Shown in pieces: positions 23,432 through 31,097 of a stretch of 44,976 nucleotides of DNA; positions within the stretch are counted from its first letter, which is position 1, and every line of letters begins with the position of its first letter. Under the pieces are notes generated by a model. The model saw only the letters and a program-made list of their open reading frames with translations. It did not search any database and was not told the origin of the DNA. The translations under genes and the position numbers were made by a program. Origin of the DNA: Bryobacterales bacterium (lineage in GTDB: Bacteria; Acidobacteriota; Terriglobia; Bryobacterales; Bryobacteraceae); the NCBI GenBank assembly GCA_016789745.1, contig JAEUQF010000309.1, positions 1 through 44,976 on the forward strand, in the 5' to 3' direction.

Positions 23432-24511
23432 TCACGGACGCGGAAAACGCAACTTGCCGCCGCCCAGCCACTCCACTTCGTCCGGAATGCCGTCGGCGGG
23501 CTGAATAAATGCGCAGTACTCGGTTACCGCTTCGCTCTTGGCTGCCAGCCAGCGATAGCCGGGAACGCCGAACAGCGACCCGCGCGTCACCATCGCCTTG
23601 CGCGTCTCCGGCATCGGCGAGACGCCAAACTCCATCCCGCGCGTCAGGCTCTTGCCCAGCCAGGGCGCCTGTTTGCGGCTGTGGTTCTCCTCCCAGATGC
23701 CCATCCACGGGAAATCCTTCTGTCGCCAGACGTACCCGCACAGCACCTTCGACGTTGGCGACCACCCCATAAAGAACGCGTGCTCCCGATGGGGATCCAT
23801 CAGGTGCGTGGTGTAGCCCCCGCTCACCGCCGCCGCCGGGTACACCCGCAAGTCCAGCGTGCCACCGCCCTTCAACGGCACATCCGGCCACGAGAAATCC
23901 GCGCCGGTAACGTAGCGGCCGTCTTCGCCCCAATCCTGGTCGAACACCTTTGAGCGGGTGGCCGAAGCCCGGAACTGCGTCTTGCCATTTTCGAGAAACG
24001 GCGGTCCTAAGGTGACGTGCTGCGTCCAGGCCACCGGCTTGTCCACGCCGCTCAGATTGGTCAGCCGCTCCTCGATCAGAGCCGCCGTCCCGTCCAGACG
24101 GATGCGGCGCACAAACGCCAACTGTGCCATCGGGAACGTCGCCCGCTGCTCCAGCACCCCATCGTTCACGCTGATCTGATACGGCACCACCGATCCTTCC
24201 CCATGCGGCGTCAGCCCGGCAGCCGCCTCTTCCTCACTCGGCCCGCCGAAAATGTCCGTACACAGGTTGTGGCCCATAATGCCCGCCAGCAGTTTGCTTT
24301 CGCCATGACCGCCGTAGGTGTTGCCGTGTTTCGCCGGGTCAAAGGCGGAAGGCTCAATCGACGGCCAGACCGGCGTCCATAGCGGGTTCACCCCCGATGC
24401 TTTATCGGTAAGTTCGGCGATGTGTCCACCCTCCACCAGCACCGTCACCCGAATCCGCTCATTTTCCAGCGTGTAGGCCCGCCGGCCGCGATACTGCCGT
24501 TCCGCACTCAT
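23432..24511 (-). CDS. Galactose-mutarotase-fold (aldose 1-epimerase-like) protein
   Basis: A protein of about 359 residues, starting at the ATG at 24511. The open frame continues upstream, but the first 29 residues are unlike a protein N-terminus and would run across the divergent promoter. The sequence opens with a beta-rich R-R-A-Y-T-L-E-N-E-R-I-R-V-T-V-L-V-E-G-G segment and carries W-T-Q-H-V-T-L-G-P-P-F, typical of the mutarotase-like beta-sandwich used by sugar epimerases and related binding proteins. There is no signal peptide. It heads the minus-strand unit with gluconate dehydrogenase subunit 3, folC and plsC. A carbohydrate-related role is likely and the exact reaction is unknown. 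Confidence 0.72.
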   Translation of the reverse strand: MSAERQYRGRRAYTLENERIRVTVLVEGGHIAELTDKASGVNPLWTPVWPSIEPSAFDPAKHGNTYGGHGESKLLAGIMGHNLCTDIFGGPSEEEAAAGLTPHGEGSVVPYQISVNDGVLEQRATFPMAQLAFVRRIRLDGTAALIEERLTNLSGVDKPVAWTQHVTLGPPFLENGKTQFRASATRSKVFDQDWGEDGRYVTGADFSWPDVPLKGGGTLDLRVYPAAAVSGGYTTHLMDPHREHAFFMGWSPTSKVLCGYVWRQKDFPWMGIWEENHSRKQAPWLGKSLTRGMEFGVSPMPETRKAMVTRGSLFGVPGYRWLAAKSEAVTEYCAFIQPADGIPDEVEWLGGGKLRFPRP

Positions 24512-24521
24512 TGCACTCGTC

Positions 24522-24529
24522 ACTATAAT
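24522..24529. promoter_or_regulatory. Overlapping divergent -10 elements
   Basis: ACTATAAT holds TATAAT on the plus strand (24524-24529) and TATAGT on the minus strand (24522-24527). The minus gene starts 10 nt away (ATG 24511) and the plus gene 16 nt away (ATG 24546). The two polymerase sites overlap by 4 bp, so only one can be occupied at a time. Confidence 0.55.
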
Positions 24530-24545
24530 CAAAGCGGGGCACGTG

Positions 24546-25139
24546 ATGCACTTCCTCTTGTTGGCCGCCATGCTGGCCGCGCCGTTTTGGGAATCCAAGG
24601 CGCCTAGCGAATGGAACGACGAGCAGCTAAACCAGTTGCTGAACGATTCCCCCTGGGCCCAAGTGACACAGTTCCAGCGGGCCGCGCCCCTGGCTGTCTA
24701 CCTGGCCACCGCCAAACCCATGCGCGACGCAGAAGAAGAGGCGCAGCGCCGCTATACCGCCAAGCTGCCGCCGGCCAAGCGCCCCGATGACCTCGGCGCC
24801 CGCAACGAATACGAGTCCTTCCTGGAGGAAAAAGCGGGCAAGGTGATCGTGTTGGGCGTGCTCGATCCCAACCTCAAGGCGCTGGCCGAAGCCGAAGAGG
24901 TCAAGCGCATGGAAGAAGAGTGCTTCCTGAAAATCGGCCGCAAGAAGTTCAAGATCAGCGGCCATTTCCCGCCTGCCGGCGTTGACCCAGTGCTCCGTTT
25001 GGTGTTTCCCCGTCCGGAAGAGGTGTCGAATGCCAAGGAACTGGTCTTCGAACTCTACCTGCCGGGTGCCACGGGGGGCTACCGCCAGGCGGCCTTCCGC
25101 CTGAAGGACATGATCTTCAAAGGCAAGCTGGAGATGTAA
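24546..25139 (+). CDS. Exported protein of unknown function
   Basis: The 197-residue protein (ATG 24546; a GTG at 24543 is the alternative) starts with a short signal peptide, H-F-L-L-L-A-A-M-L-A-A. A charged helical middle follows, rich in Glu, Lys and Arg (about 60-125), then a beta-rich end with V-L-R-L-V-F-P-R-P and K-E-L-V-F-E-L-Y-L-P-G. I do not recognise a family. The layout, a secreted mixed-fold protein with a repeated F-P-R-P/L-Y-L-P-type strand, is common among uncharacterised Acidobacteria proteins. It is a single gene with its own TATAAT and ends 9 nt from the convergent gene. Confidence 0.65.
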   Translation: MHFLLLAAMLAAPFWESKAPSEWNDEQLNQLLNDSPWAQVTQFQRAAPLAVYLATAKPMRDAEEEAQRRYTAKLPPAKRPDDLGARNEYESFLEEKAGKVIVLGVLDPNLKALAEAEEVKRMEEECFLKIGRKKFKISGHFPPAGVDPVLRLVFPRPEEVSNAKELVFELYLPGATGGYRQAAFRLKDMIFKGKLEM

Positions 25140-25148
25140 TCGCCGAAG

Positions 25149-26543
25149 CTACCAGGTGCCCATGCGCAGAATAATGCCGGTGGAGAACTGCAAACCCTGG
25201 TTGTAGGGTGTGCCGCTCATCGTCGGCCGGCTCCAGGCGCGACGGTACTCCAGGCTGGCCAACCGCAGCGCCAACGCCTGTCCCAGTTTCAGGTCCAACC
25301 CGCCGCCCGCCGCCAGTGCCAGTGCATGATCATGCTCCTGTTTGGCGTACAACTCGCGATACTTCTGCGGTTCGCTGGTGGTGGCCAGCAGCGGCCTTAG
25401 CTCTTCCAAGGCCTTGTCGTCGATGCGCTCGTGGCTTACCTTGGTCCCGCCCACCAGAAACTGCACGTGCGGGCTCAGCCGCCGGTCACCCGCCGCTTTC
25501 CACCTTGGACCGATGAGCCACGACAGCACATCGCCGCTGAGGTTCTTCTCCAATCCACCAACCTTACACCCTGATGCTTCGAACACCAGCTGCCACTGCT
25601 TGGCCAGCCGGAACGCCGCCGACCCCGCACCGCCGGGGCAGAAACTGCCGCCGGAATACTGCATGGCTGTGGCCGTGGCGGTGAACTCGAAGGGGGCCAC
25701 CCCGGGCGGAGGGTCCACCGGGGCGCGCGGGTCGGCATCCATGGGCCGGTGTACCCAGGATTCCGGCGCATACACACCGCCGCGGTTGGCGCGGTGCCAG
25801 GGAACACGCCCGGCCAGCACGTTGGCCATTGTCCGCGACGGGTTCAGCCCCGACCGCAGCAGCAGCCGCACCCAGTTGTTATCCGTCCAGCGCTCCACCC
25901 GGCGCAGCAGCAACTCGTCGATTGCATCTTCGGCTACCATCCAGCCCAAGCCGAGGCTTGGCGTGATGACCATGTCCTCAATCCCTTGAGCCGGCCATTT
26001 ACTTTGGATCTTCCCGATGCTCGCCTCACTATAAGGGCCCAATTCGAACTGGGCGCTGTAAACAAACGAAAACCCGGCCGCTCGCAGCCGGCTCTTCCAG
26101 TAGGCCTTGTCCCGGCCAAACGTGACATCCTCGAAACGGCGGTCGTTCTGGGCCCAGATAAATCCCGCCACCGACCCCATCATGGGATGTCCGATGTAGT
26201 TCACATAGAACGGGTCGCCGTCGGACCAGCCGTGCAGGCTTCGCAGGGACCGCTCGTAGCCGGCGAAGAACTGCCCCCGCAGGCCGCTCCGCGTTCCGCT
26301 CTCGGTGGCCAATCGGAACGCATGCTGGATATTGAGGAAATGGAAGGTCTGCCGCGCCAGGCTGCCCCACTCCACTCCGGCATTTTCATCCCGATAGCGA
26401 ACATCCTGCACCGGGGCGATCAGGCTTTCGGCCGGCGGGGCATCTCCGGCGTCCCCCTCGCCCTCCTCCATCCGCCCACTCGACTGCCCCAGACACGCCC
26501 ATGCAAGAACAAGGAAACAAAAGGTCAACTGCGCCAGACTCAT
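25149..26543 (-). CDS. Exported protein of unknown function, possibly outer-membrane
   Basis: The 464-residue protein (ATG 26543; GTG 26555 would add four residues) has a signal peptide, L-A-Q-L-T-F-C-F-L-V-L-A-W-A-C-L-G. A Glu/Asp-rich linker follows, then a long domain with aromatic strands, such as F-L-N-I-Q-H-A-F-R-L-A-T-E and G-H-P-M-M-G-S-V-A-G-F-I-W-A-Q-N. The last third, with regular strands and a near-terminal I-I-L-R-M-G-T-W, looks like a small beta-barrel. I do not recognise the family. It is transcribed alone, divergent from fliM, and has no good ribosome binding site. Confidence 0.65.
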   Translation of the reverse strand: MSLAQLTFCFLVLAWACLGQSSGRMEEGEGDAGDAPPAESLIAPVQDVRYRDENAGVEWGSLARQTFHFLNIQHAFRLATESGTRSGLRGQFFAGYERSLRSLHGWSDGDPFYVNYIGHPMMGSVAGFIWAQNDRRFEDVTFGRDKAYWKSRLRAAGFSFVYSAQFELGPYSEASIGKIQSKWPAQGIEDMVITPSLGLGWMVAEDAIDELLLRRVERWTDNNWVRLLLRSGLNPSRTMANVLAGRVPWHRANRGGVYAPESWVHRPMDADPRAPVDPPPGVAPFEFTATATAMQYSGGSFCPGGAGSAAFRLAKQWQLVFEASGCKVGGLEKNLSGDVLSWLIGPRWKAAGDRRLSPHVQFLVGGTKVSHERIDDKALEELRPLLATTSEPQKYRELYAKQEHDHALALAAGGGLDLKLGQALALRLASLEYRRAWSRPTMSGTPYNQGLQFSTGIILRMGTW

Positions 26544-26598
26544 CGCTCGGTACACCCTACAACTTCTCTCTTACTCCCTGTATTACCCGAAAACAGGT

Positions 26599-26618
26599 TT
26601 GCCTGGCAACACAGCTGT
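26599..26618. other. Palindromic sites in the fliM divergent spacer
   Basis: TTGCCTGGCAA (26599-26609) has 5-bp inverted arms around a central T, and ACAGCTGT (26611-26618) is a perfect 8-bp palindrome directly after it. A possible fliM -10 (CATAAT, 26649-26654) lies 30 bp downstream. This could be an operator, but the evidence is only the symmetry. Confidence 0.25.
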
Positions 26619-26678
26619 CATACCCCTGCACGTCCCAGTCCACTCCCCCATAATGCTTTTCCCCCTTTCCCCCGATAG

Positions 26679-27650
26679 ATGCGTATGGCTGATCGCGTCC
26701 TGACGCAGGAAGAAATCGACAGCGTATTTCGAAACCTGCGCGACCAGAGCAATGAGGACGATCCGGCACGAAAGGCGCAGCCCTACGACTTTCGCCGTCC
26801 CGATCGCATCGCCAAAGACCAATTGCGGGCCATCCACCTGTTACACGAGGCTTTCGCCCGCAGCCTCAGCTCCAGTTTGTCCGCCTATCTCCGCAACTAT
26901 GCCCTAGTCAACCTGGTATCGGTGGAGCAACTCTCCTTCATGGAGTTCTCGCAGTGCCTGCCGGCGCCCACCTGCCTGGTCTCGCTGAGTATGCGCCCCT
27001 TTGACGGCAACGCGGTCTTGGAAATGAATCCGTCGCTGGTGTTCCCCATCCTGGAGATGCTGCTGGGGGGGACAGGCCGTAACGTCAAGCGGCCGGACCG
27101 CGAAGTAACCGAAATCGAGCAGAGCATTCTCGAAAGCGTCTACCGCATTGTTCTGCACGATCTGCGCGAAGCCTGGTCCACGGTTACCACCATGAACTTC
27201 GCCGTGGACTCGTTTAAGACCGAAAGCCAGTTGCTGCAGATCCTGGCGCCGAACGAAGCCGTTGTCGCGGTCAGCCTGGAGGTCCGGCTGGGGGAGAGCT
27301 CCGGCATGATGAACATCGGCATGCCGTCCATCATCATCAAGATGCTGCGCCAGAAGTTCGACCAGCAATGGTCCATGCGCAAGAGCGAATCCACCGAAGC
27401 GGAAATGACACGCATGTTGGATCTGGTGAAACCTTCGACGCTACATCTGGACGCCCGCCTGCGCGGCCCGACGCTGTCCGTCCAGGACCTGATGAGCCTG
27501 GATGAGGGAAACGTGCTCATGTTTGACTACCCCACCCAGAAGCACATCGACATTCTCGTTAACGGCAAGCTGAAGTACCATGGCACCCCCGCCTCCCATG
27601 GCCGTAAGAAAGCCATGCAGATTGAGGCCCTGCACGATCCGGCGCTCTGA
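26679..27650 (+). CDS. fliM: Flagellar motor switch protein FliM
   Basis: The 323-residue protein is homologous to FliM, which with FliG and FliN forms the C-ring and binds phospho-CheY. The N-terminal L-T-Q-E-E-I-D-S-V-F (about residues 8-17) corresponds to the CheY-binding helix, usually ending D-x-L-L. The middle domain shows L-E-M-N-P-S-L-V-F-P-I-L-E-M-L-L-G-G, and the C-terminal SpoA-like domain carries L-V-N-G-K-L-K-Y-H. An ATG at 26685 is an alternative start. It stands alone: no other flagellar or chemotaxis gene lies within the window. It ends 7 nt from the convergent SDR gene. Confidence 0.93.
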   Translation: MRMADRVLTQEEIDSVFRNLRDQSNEDDPARKAQPYDFRRPDRIAKDQLRAIHLLHEAFARSLSSSLSAYLRNYALVNLVSVEQLSFMEFSQCLPAPTCLVSLSMRPFDGNAVLEMNPSLVFPILEMLLGGTGRNVKRPDREVTEIEQSILESVYRIVLHDLREAWSTVTTMNFAVDSFKTESQLLQILAPNEAVVAVSLEVRLGESSGMMNIGMPSIIIKMLRQKFDQQWSMRKSESTEAEMTRMLDLVKPSTLHLDARLRGPTLSVQDLMSLDEGNVLMFDYPTQKHIDILVNGKLKYHGTPASHGRKKAMQIEALHDPAL

Positions 27651-27657
27651 ACCCTCA

Positions 27658-28455
27658 CTACGGCGTGGCGGCCGAGCCCGCCAGAATGCCGCCATCGATC
27701 ACGAACTCCGCGCCGGTGATGTAAGTCGCCTCATCGCTGGCCAGCATCACCGCCACCGCTGCCACTTCGTCGGTTGTGCCGAACCGGCGCAACGGGCAGT
27801 CGGCCACAAACGCCTGCGTACGGGCTTCGCGCTCCGGGCCCGGGGGGCCCAGCACCGGCTCCCACATTGGTGTCAGAATCGCCGCCGGGTGTAGCGAGTT
27901 GCAGCGGATCTTCCACCCCTTGCCAGCGCAGTACAGGGCCACGCTCTTGGTGTGATTGCGGACCGCCGCCTTGGACGATGCGTAGGCCGCAGCCGCCGGG
28001 ATACCCACCAAGCCCGAACGGGAGGATACATTGATGATGGAGCCCGCGCCTTTGTCGCGCATGGCGCCGATAGCGTACTTGCAGCCCAGGAACACTCCGT
28101 CGAGATTCGTTCGATGCACTGCCCGCCAATCTTCCAGGCTGGTGGTTTCCGGGTCATGCGGGCGCAACTCGCCTTCGAATCCGGTGATGCCGGCGTTGTT
28201 CACGACAATGTCCAGCGTGCGCCGGTCTTCTGCCACAAGCTCCATCGCCCCGCCCCAGTCGGCCTCTTCCCGCACGTCCAGACGGTGCCAGGCGCCCCGC
28301 TCTCCCAGTGCCGCCGCCACCGCTATTCCCAGGGTGTCGTCGATGTCGGTCACGTAGACGAACGCCCCCTCGGCGGCGAACGCACGCGCGATGGCCTCCC
28401 CAATGCCTCGCGCCGCCCCGGTAACCAGCGCGACCTTCCCATTCAGTCGATGCAT
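27658..28455 (-). CDS. Short-chain dehydrogenase/reductase
   Basis: This 265-residue classical SDR oxidoreductase has the cofactor motif TGAARGIG (residues 12-19) and an Asp at position 37 at the end of the second strand, which favours NAD over NADP. NNAG (86-89) and the catalytic Ser144/Ser145, Tyr158 and Lys162 are present. The S-L-H-P-A-A-I-L-T-P-M-W segment after the active site is a common variant. The length fits. The substrate, an alcohol, sugar or ketone, is not predictable. It is a single-gene unit, convergent with fliM. The start ATG is preceded by AAGAGGG at only 1 nt, which is too close to act as a normal ribosome binding site. Confidence 0.92.
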   Translation of the reverse strand: MHRLNGKVALVTGAARGIGEAIARAFAAEGAFVYVTDIDDTLGIAVAAALGERGAWHRLDVREEADWGGAMELVAEDRRTLDIVVNNAGITGFEGELRPHDPETTSLEDWRAVHRTNLDGVFLGCKYAIGAMRDKGAGSIINVSSRSGLVGIPAAAAYASSKAAVRNHTKSVALYCAGKGWKIRCNSLHPAAILTPMWEPVLGPPGPEREARTQAFVADCPLRRFGTTDEVAAVAVMLASDEATYITGAEFVIDGGILAGSAATP

Positions 28456-28492
28456 GCCCTCTTATTGTTATCGTGTGAGGAGGGATCTGCCA

Positions 28493-30166
28493 ATGACCAA
28501 GGCCCGGATAAGCCGCCGTGAATTCACCGTCGCTGCCGCCGGCGCCACGCTGCTCCCAGCCGCTTCCAGCCCCCGCCAACTCTGGGCCGACACCCGTACC
28601 AGCCACCTGGGCGCTCCCTCTCCCGACGGGAAACTCCTTTCTATCGTCGATCCCGCCACCGGGGACCTGGCCGTCCGTGAAACCGCCACCGGCGCCGTTC
28701 GCCGCCTGACCCGCAACCCCGCCGGCTCCCCGGAGTTTGCCTATTTTTCCGTCTTCTCCCGCGACGGCCGCCAGATCGCTTACGCCTGGTATAACCGCGA
28801 GCGCATCTACGAACTGCGCACCATCGGCGTCGATGGCAATGGCATGCGTGTGCTCCACTCCCATCCGGAGCGCCGCTTCGTCCAACCCTGCGCCTGGACC
28901 GCCGACGGCAAACGCATCCTCACCCTGTTTTTCCGCGGCGATAACGTCAGCCAGATCGCCCTGGTCGAGGCTGGCTCCGGCAAAGTGGACGTGCTCAAGT
29001 CGCTCGATTGGATCTACCCCAACCGCATGGACCTCTCCCCGGACGGCAAGTGGATCGCCTATGACGACCTGATCCGCGAGGGCGATTCGCGCCGCACCAT
29101 TCATCTGCTGGCTACGGATGGCTCGACGCACCGCACTCTGCTAAAGGCGCCCTCGGGCGAAACGTTCCCACTCTTTGCCCCCTCCGGCGATGCCGTCACC
29201 TACCTCCGCGGCGGCACCATCTACCGCTACGATCTGCGCCAACCTGGCCCGGAACGCATGCTGCATGCCGTCGGTCAGGCGCTGCCGATGGGCTTCACGC
29301 GCGGCGGCGACTACTACTACGCCGTCCGCAACAACCAGTTCGCCCTCCAGATCGCCGATTTCGACGCTGCTCCGGGCCCCGGCCGCCCTTACTCCGCGAG
29401 CCTGCCCGTCATCAATGCCGCACCGTCCTGGTCGGCCGACGGCAAGCGCATCGCCTTCCTCGCCCGCGCGGCCAACGAAAACTTCGGCCAGGAGTCGCGC
29501 ATCATCGTCATCCGCGAGGTGGACGGTAACGCCGGCACCGTCCTGCCGCCGCGGCTCGCCCACACTGGTTGGGTGCGTTGGATGCCCGACGGCAAGGCGC
29601 TGCTCGCCGGCGGTAGTGACCGCCATGGCCAGCGCGGCCTGTACCGCATCGACATCGCCAGCGGCGACGCCACGCCGCTAGTCCGCGAGCCCGCCGAAAC
29701 CTACGATGGTTTCGAAGGCCTGCCGTCAGGCCCAACCGAAGCCGTCTACCTCCAGGGCTCCCAACTGCGGAAAACCGGCGCCGATGCCCCCCTGTACGCC
29801 GCCCCCGCCGGCCGCCTCCACAGCCTCACCGCCGATCGTGACCAACTGTACTTCGTTCTCGAAACCGCCGCCTCCACCGACATCCTCGCTTTCGACGGCC
29901 GGATCCGCCGCCTTGCCTTCTGGAAGGGCGATCCGATCCTCGGCTTGGAAGCCTCTCCCGATTCCCTCATCGCCCTCACCAAAGAGGCTCTCTGGCGCAT
30001 CCCGCTTGCCGCCGGTTCCCCGGAACGCCTACCCTGGAAGCTCACCCCCGGCGCGCTGCCGCGTTTTGCCCCCGGCGGCAAACGGCTGGCCTGGATCAGC
30101 GGCTCGGCGCGAACCGAAATCTGGGTTGCCGAAAGGTTACTGGATGTTGCAGATCACCAACGGTGA
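28493..30166 (+). CDS. Tat-exported beta-propeller (PD40/TolB-like) protein
   Basis: The ATG at 28493 has a strong GAGGAGGG site (28477-28484) 8 nt upstream. A longer frame back to 28391 is antisense to the SDR gene and is not used. The 557-residue protein starts with S-R-R-E-F-T-V-A-A-A-G-A-T-L-L-P, a twin-arginine signal. The rest is a chain of PD40/TolB-like blades with repeated S-P-D-G-K and A-D-G-K-R-I motifs (L-S-P-D-G-K-W-I-A-Y, W-S-A-D-G-K-R-I-A-F, W-M-P-D-G-K-A-L-L). No catalytic domain follows the propeller. It overlaps the DUF1835 gene by 23 nt, so the two are probably coupled. The role is unknown. Confidence 0.82.
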   Translation: MTKARISRREFTVAAAGATLLPAASSPRQLWADTRTSHLGAPSPDGKLLSIVDPATGDLAVRETATGAVRRLTRNPAGSPEFAYFSVFSRDGRQIAYAWYNRERIYELRTIGVDGNGMRVLHSHPERRFVQPCAWTADGKRILTLFFRGDNVSQIALVEAGSGKVDVLKSLDWIYPNRMDLSPDGKWIAYDDLIREGDSRRTIHLLATDGSTHRTLLKAPSGETFPLFAPSGDAVTYLRGGTIYRYDLRQPGPERMLHAVGQALPMGFTRGGDYYYAVRNNQFALQIADFDAAPGPGRPYSASLPVINAAPSWSADGKRIAFLARAANENFGQESRIIVIREVDGNAGTVLPPRLAHTGWVRWMPDGKALLAGGSDRHGQRGLYRIDIASGDATPLVREPAETYDGFEGLPSGPTEAVYLQGSQLRKTGADAPLYAAPAGRLHSLTADRDQLYFVLETAASTDILAFDGRIRRLAFWKGDPILGLEASPDSLIALTKEALWRIPLAAGSPERLPWKLTPGALPRFAPGGKRLAWISGSARTEIWVAERLLDVADHQR

Positions 30167-31055
30167 TGCCGTCATCGGCAAGTTCGAAGAGATGGGTCTC
30201 GAAGGCCAATACCTGGCCTGGCGCGATGTGTTGCATGAAGGGCCCGTCCCCCAGACCGCCACGCTCGCCGAACTCGATGAGATCCGAGCCCGCTTCATCG
30301 CCGGCTGCGGTTGGGGGCCGCTCGACGGCGTCCGCGCCACCTTCGCCGAACGACGCACCCTCATCGAAGCCAGCCGGAACATGCAGGAGGTGGTCCTGTG
30401 GTTCGAATACGACCTTTATGACCACCTGCAACTGATCCAGATTCTGCACTGGTATCACGCCAACCGTCCGCTGCCGCCCCGCGTCTCGCTGCTGCTGCCT
30501 GAAGCCCACCTCAGCGCCGTCCCTATCCAGGTCTTTGACATGATTTATCCGCTGCGCAACACGCTGGATGACGAGTTCTTCGAACTCGGCGCGCAGGCTT
30601 GGGACGCTTTCCGTGCTCCGGATCCGCGCGCCATGCTGCCGTTTTTGCAGATGGAGGAGCCCGCGCTTGTTTACCTGCCCGCCAACACGCGCCGCCTCCT
30701 GGAGGAGTACCCCTGGACCACCGATGGCTTGAGCCGCTCGGCCCGCCAACTGCTCCAAGCCGCTGCCCAGGGTCTGCGCGATCACGGCGAGATCTTCGAA
30801 GCCGCCAGTGCCATGGAAGAGGCCCGCTTCATGGGCGATTCCTCCGCCTTCGCCCTGCTCGACCAACTCACCCCGCTGGCGTTGACCGAATCGGGCGAAG
30901 TCACCAGGCTCGGCCACCGCCTGCTGGCCGGCGAGGCCGATTGGATTGCCGCGCGTGGCGGCATCGATACCTGGATCGGCGGAGTCCATCTGCACGGATC
31001 GCAGGCGCAATTCCGTTGGGACCCGGCACAGCAGACGATCATTTCCGCCATTTAG
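30144..31055 (+). CDS. DUF1835 domain protein
   Basis: The 303-residue protein opens with M-L-Q-I-T-N-G-D-A-V (the DUF1835 start), followed by W-R-D-V-L-H-E-G-P-V-P (about 29-39), a highly conserved block of the family. The remaining part, with L-W-F-E-Y-D-L-Y-D-H-L-Q and a C-terminal helical region, fits the usual DUF1835 partner domain. The start ATG at 30144 has AAAGG 7 nt upstream and lies 23 nt inside the end of the previous gene. The function is unknown. It is cytoplasmic while its partner is Tat-exported, so direct contact after export is unlikely. Coupling may be for dosage only. Confidence 0.85.
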   Translation: MLQITNGDAVIGKFEEMGLEGQYLAWRDVLHEGPVPQTATLAELDEIRARFIAGCGWGPLDGVRATFAERRTLIEASRNMQEVVLWFEYDLYDHLQLIQILHWYHANRPLPPRVSLLLPEAHLSAVPIQVFDMIYPLRNTLDDEFFELGAQAWDAFRAPDPRAMLPFLQMEEPALVYLPANTRRLLEEYPWTTDGLSRSARQLLQAAAQGLRDHGEIFEAASAMEEARFMGDSSAFALLDQLTPLALTESGEVTRLGHRLLAGEADWIAARGGIDTWIGGVHLHGSQAQFRWDPAQQTIISAI

Positions 31056-31083
31056 TTCTACACTTTCCAGACCGAATTGCCGA

Positions 31084-31089
31084 TAAAAT
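31084..31089 (+). promoter_or_regulatory. -10 hexamer of the likely leaderless kinase gene
   Basis: TAAAAT lies 8 nt before the ATG at 31098. GGGAG (31091-31095) is only 2 nt from the start codon, too close to be a good ribosome binding site, so a leaderless start is the simpler reading. Confidence 0.4.
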
Positions 31090-31097
31090 CGGGAGTC

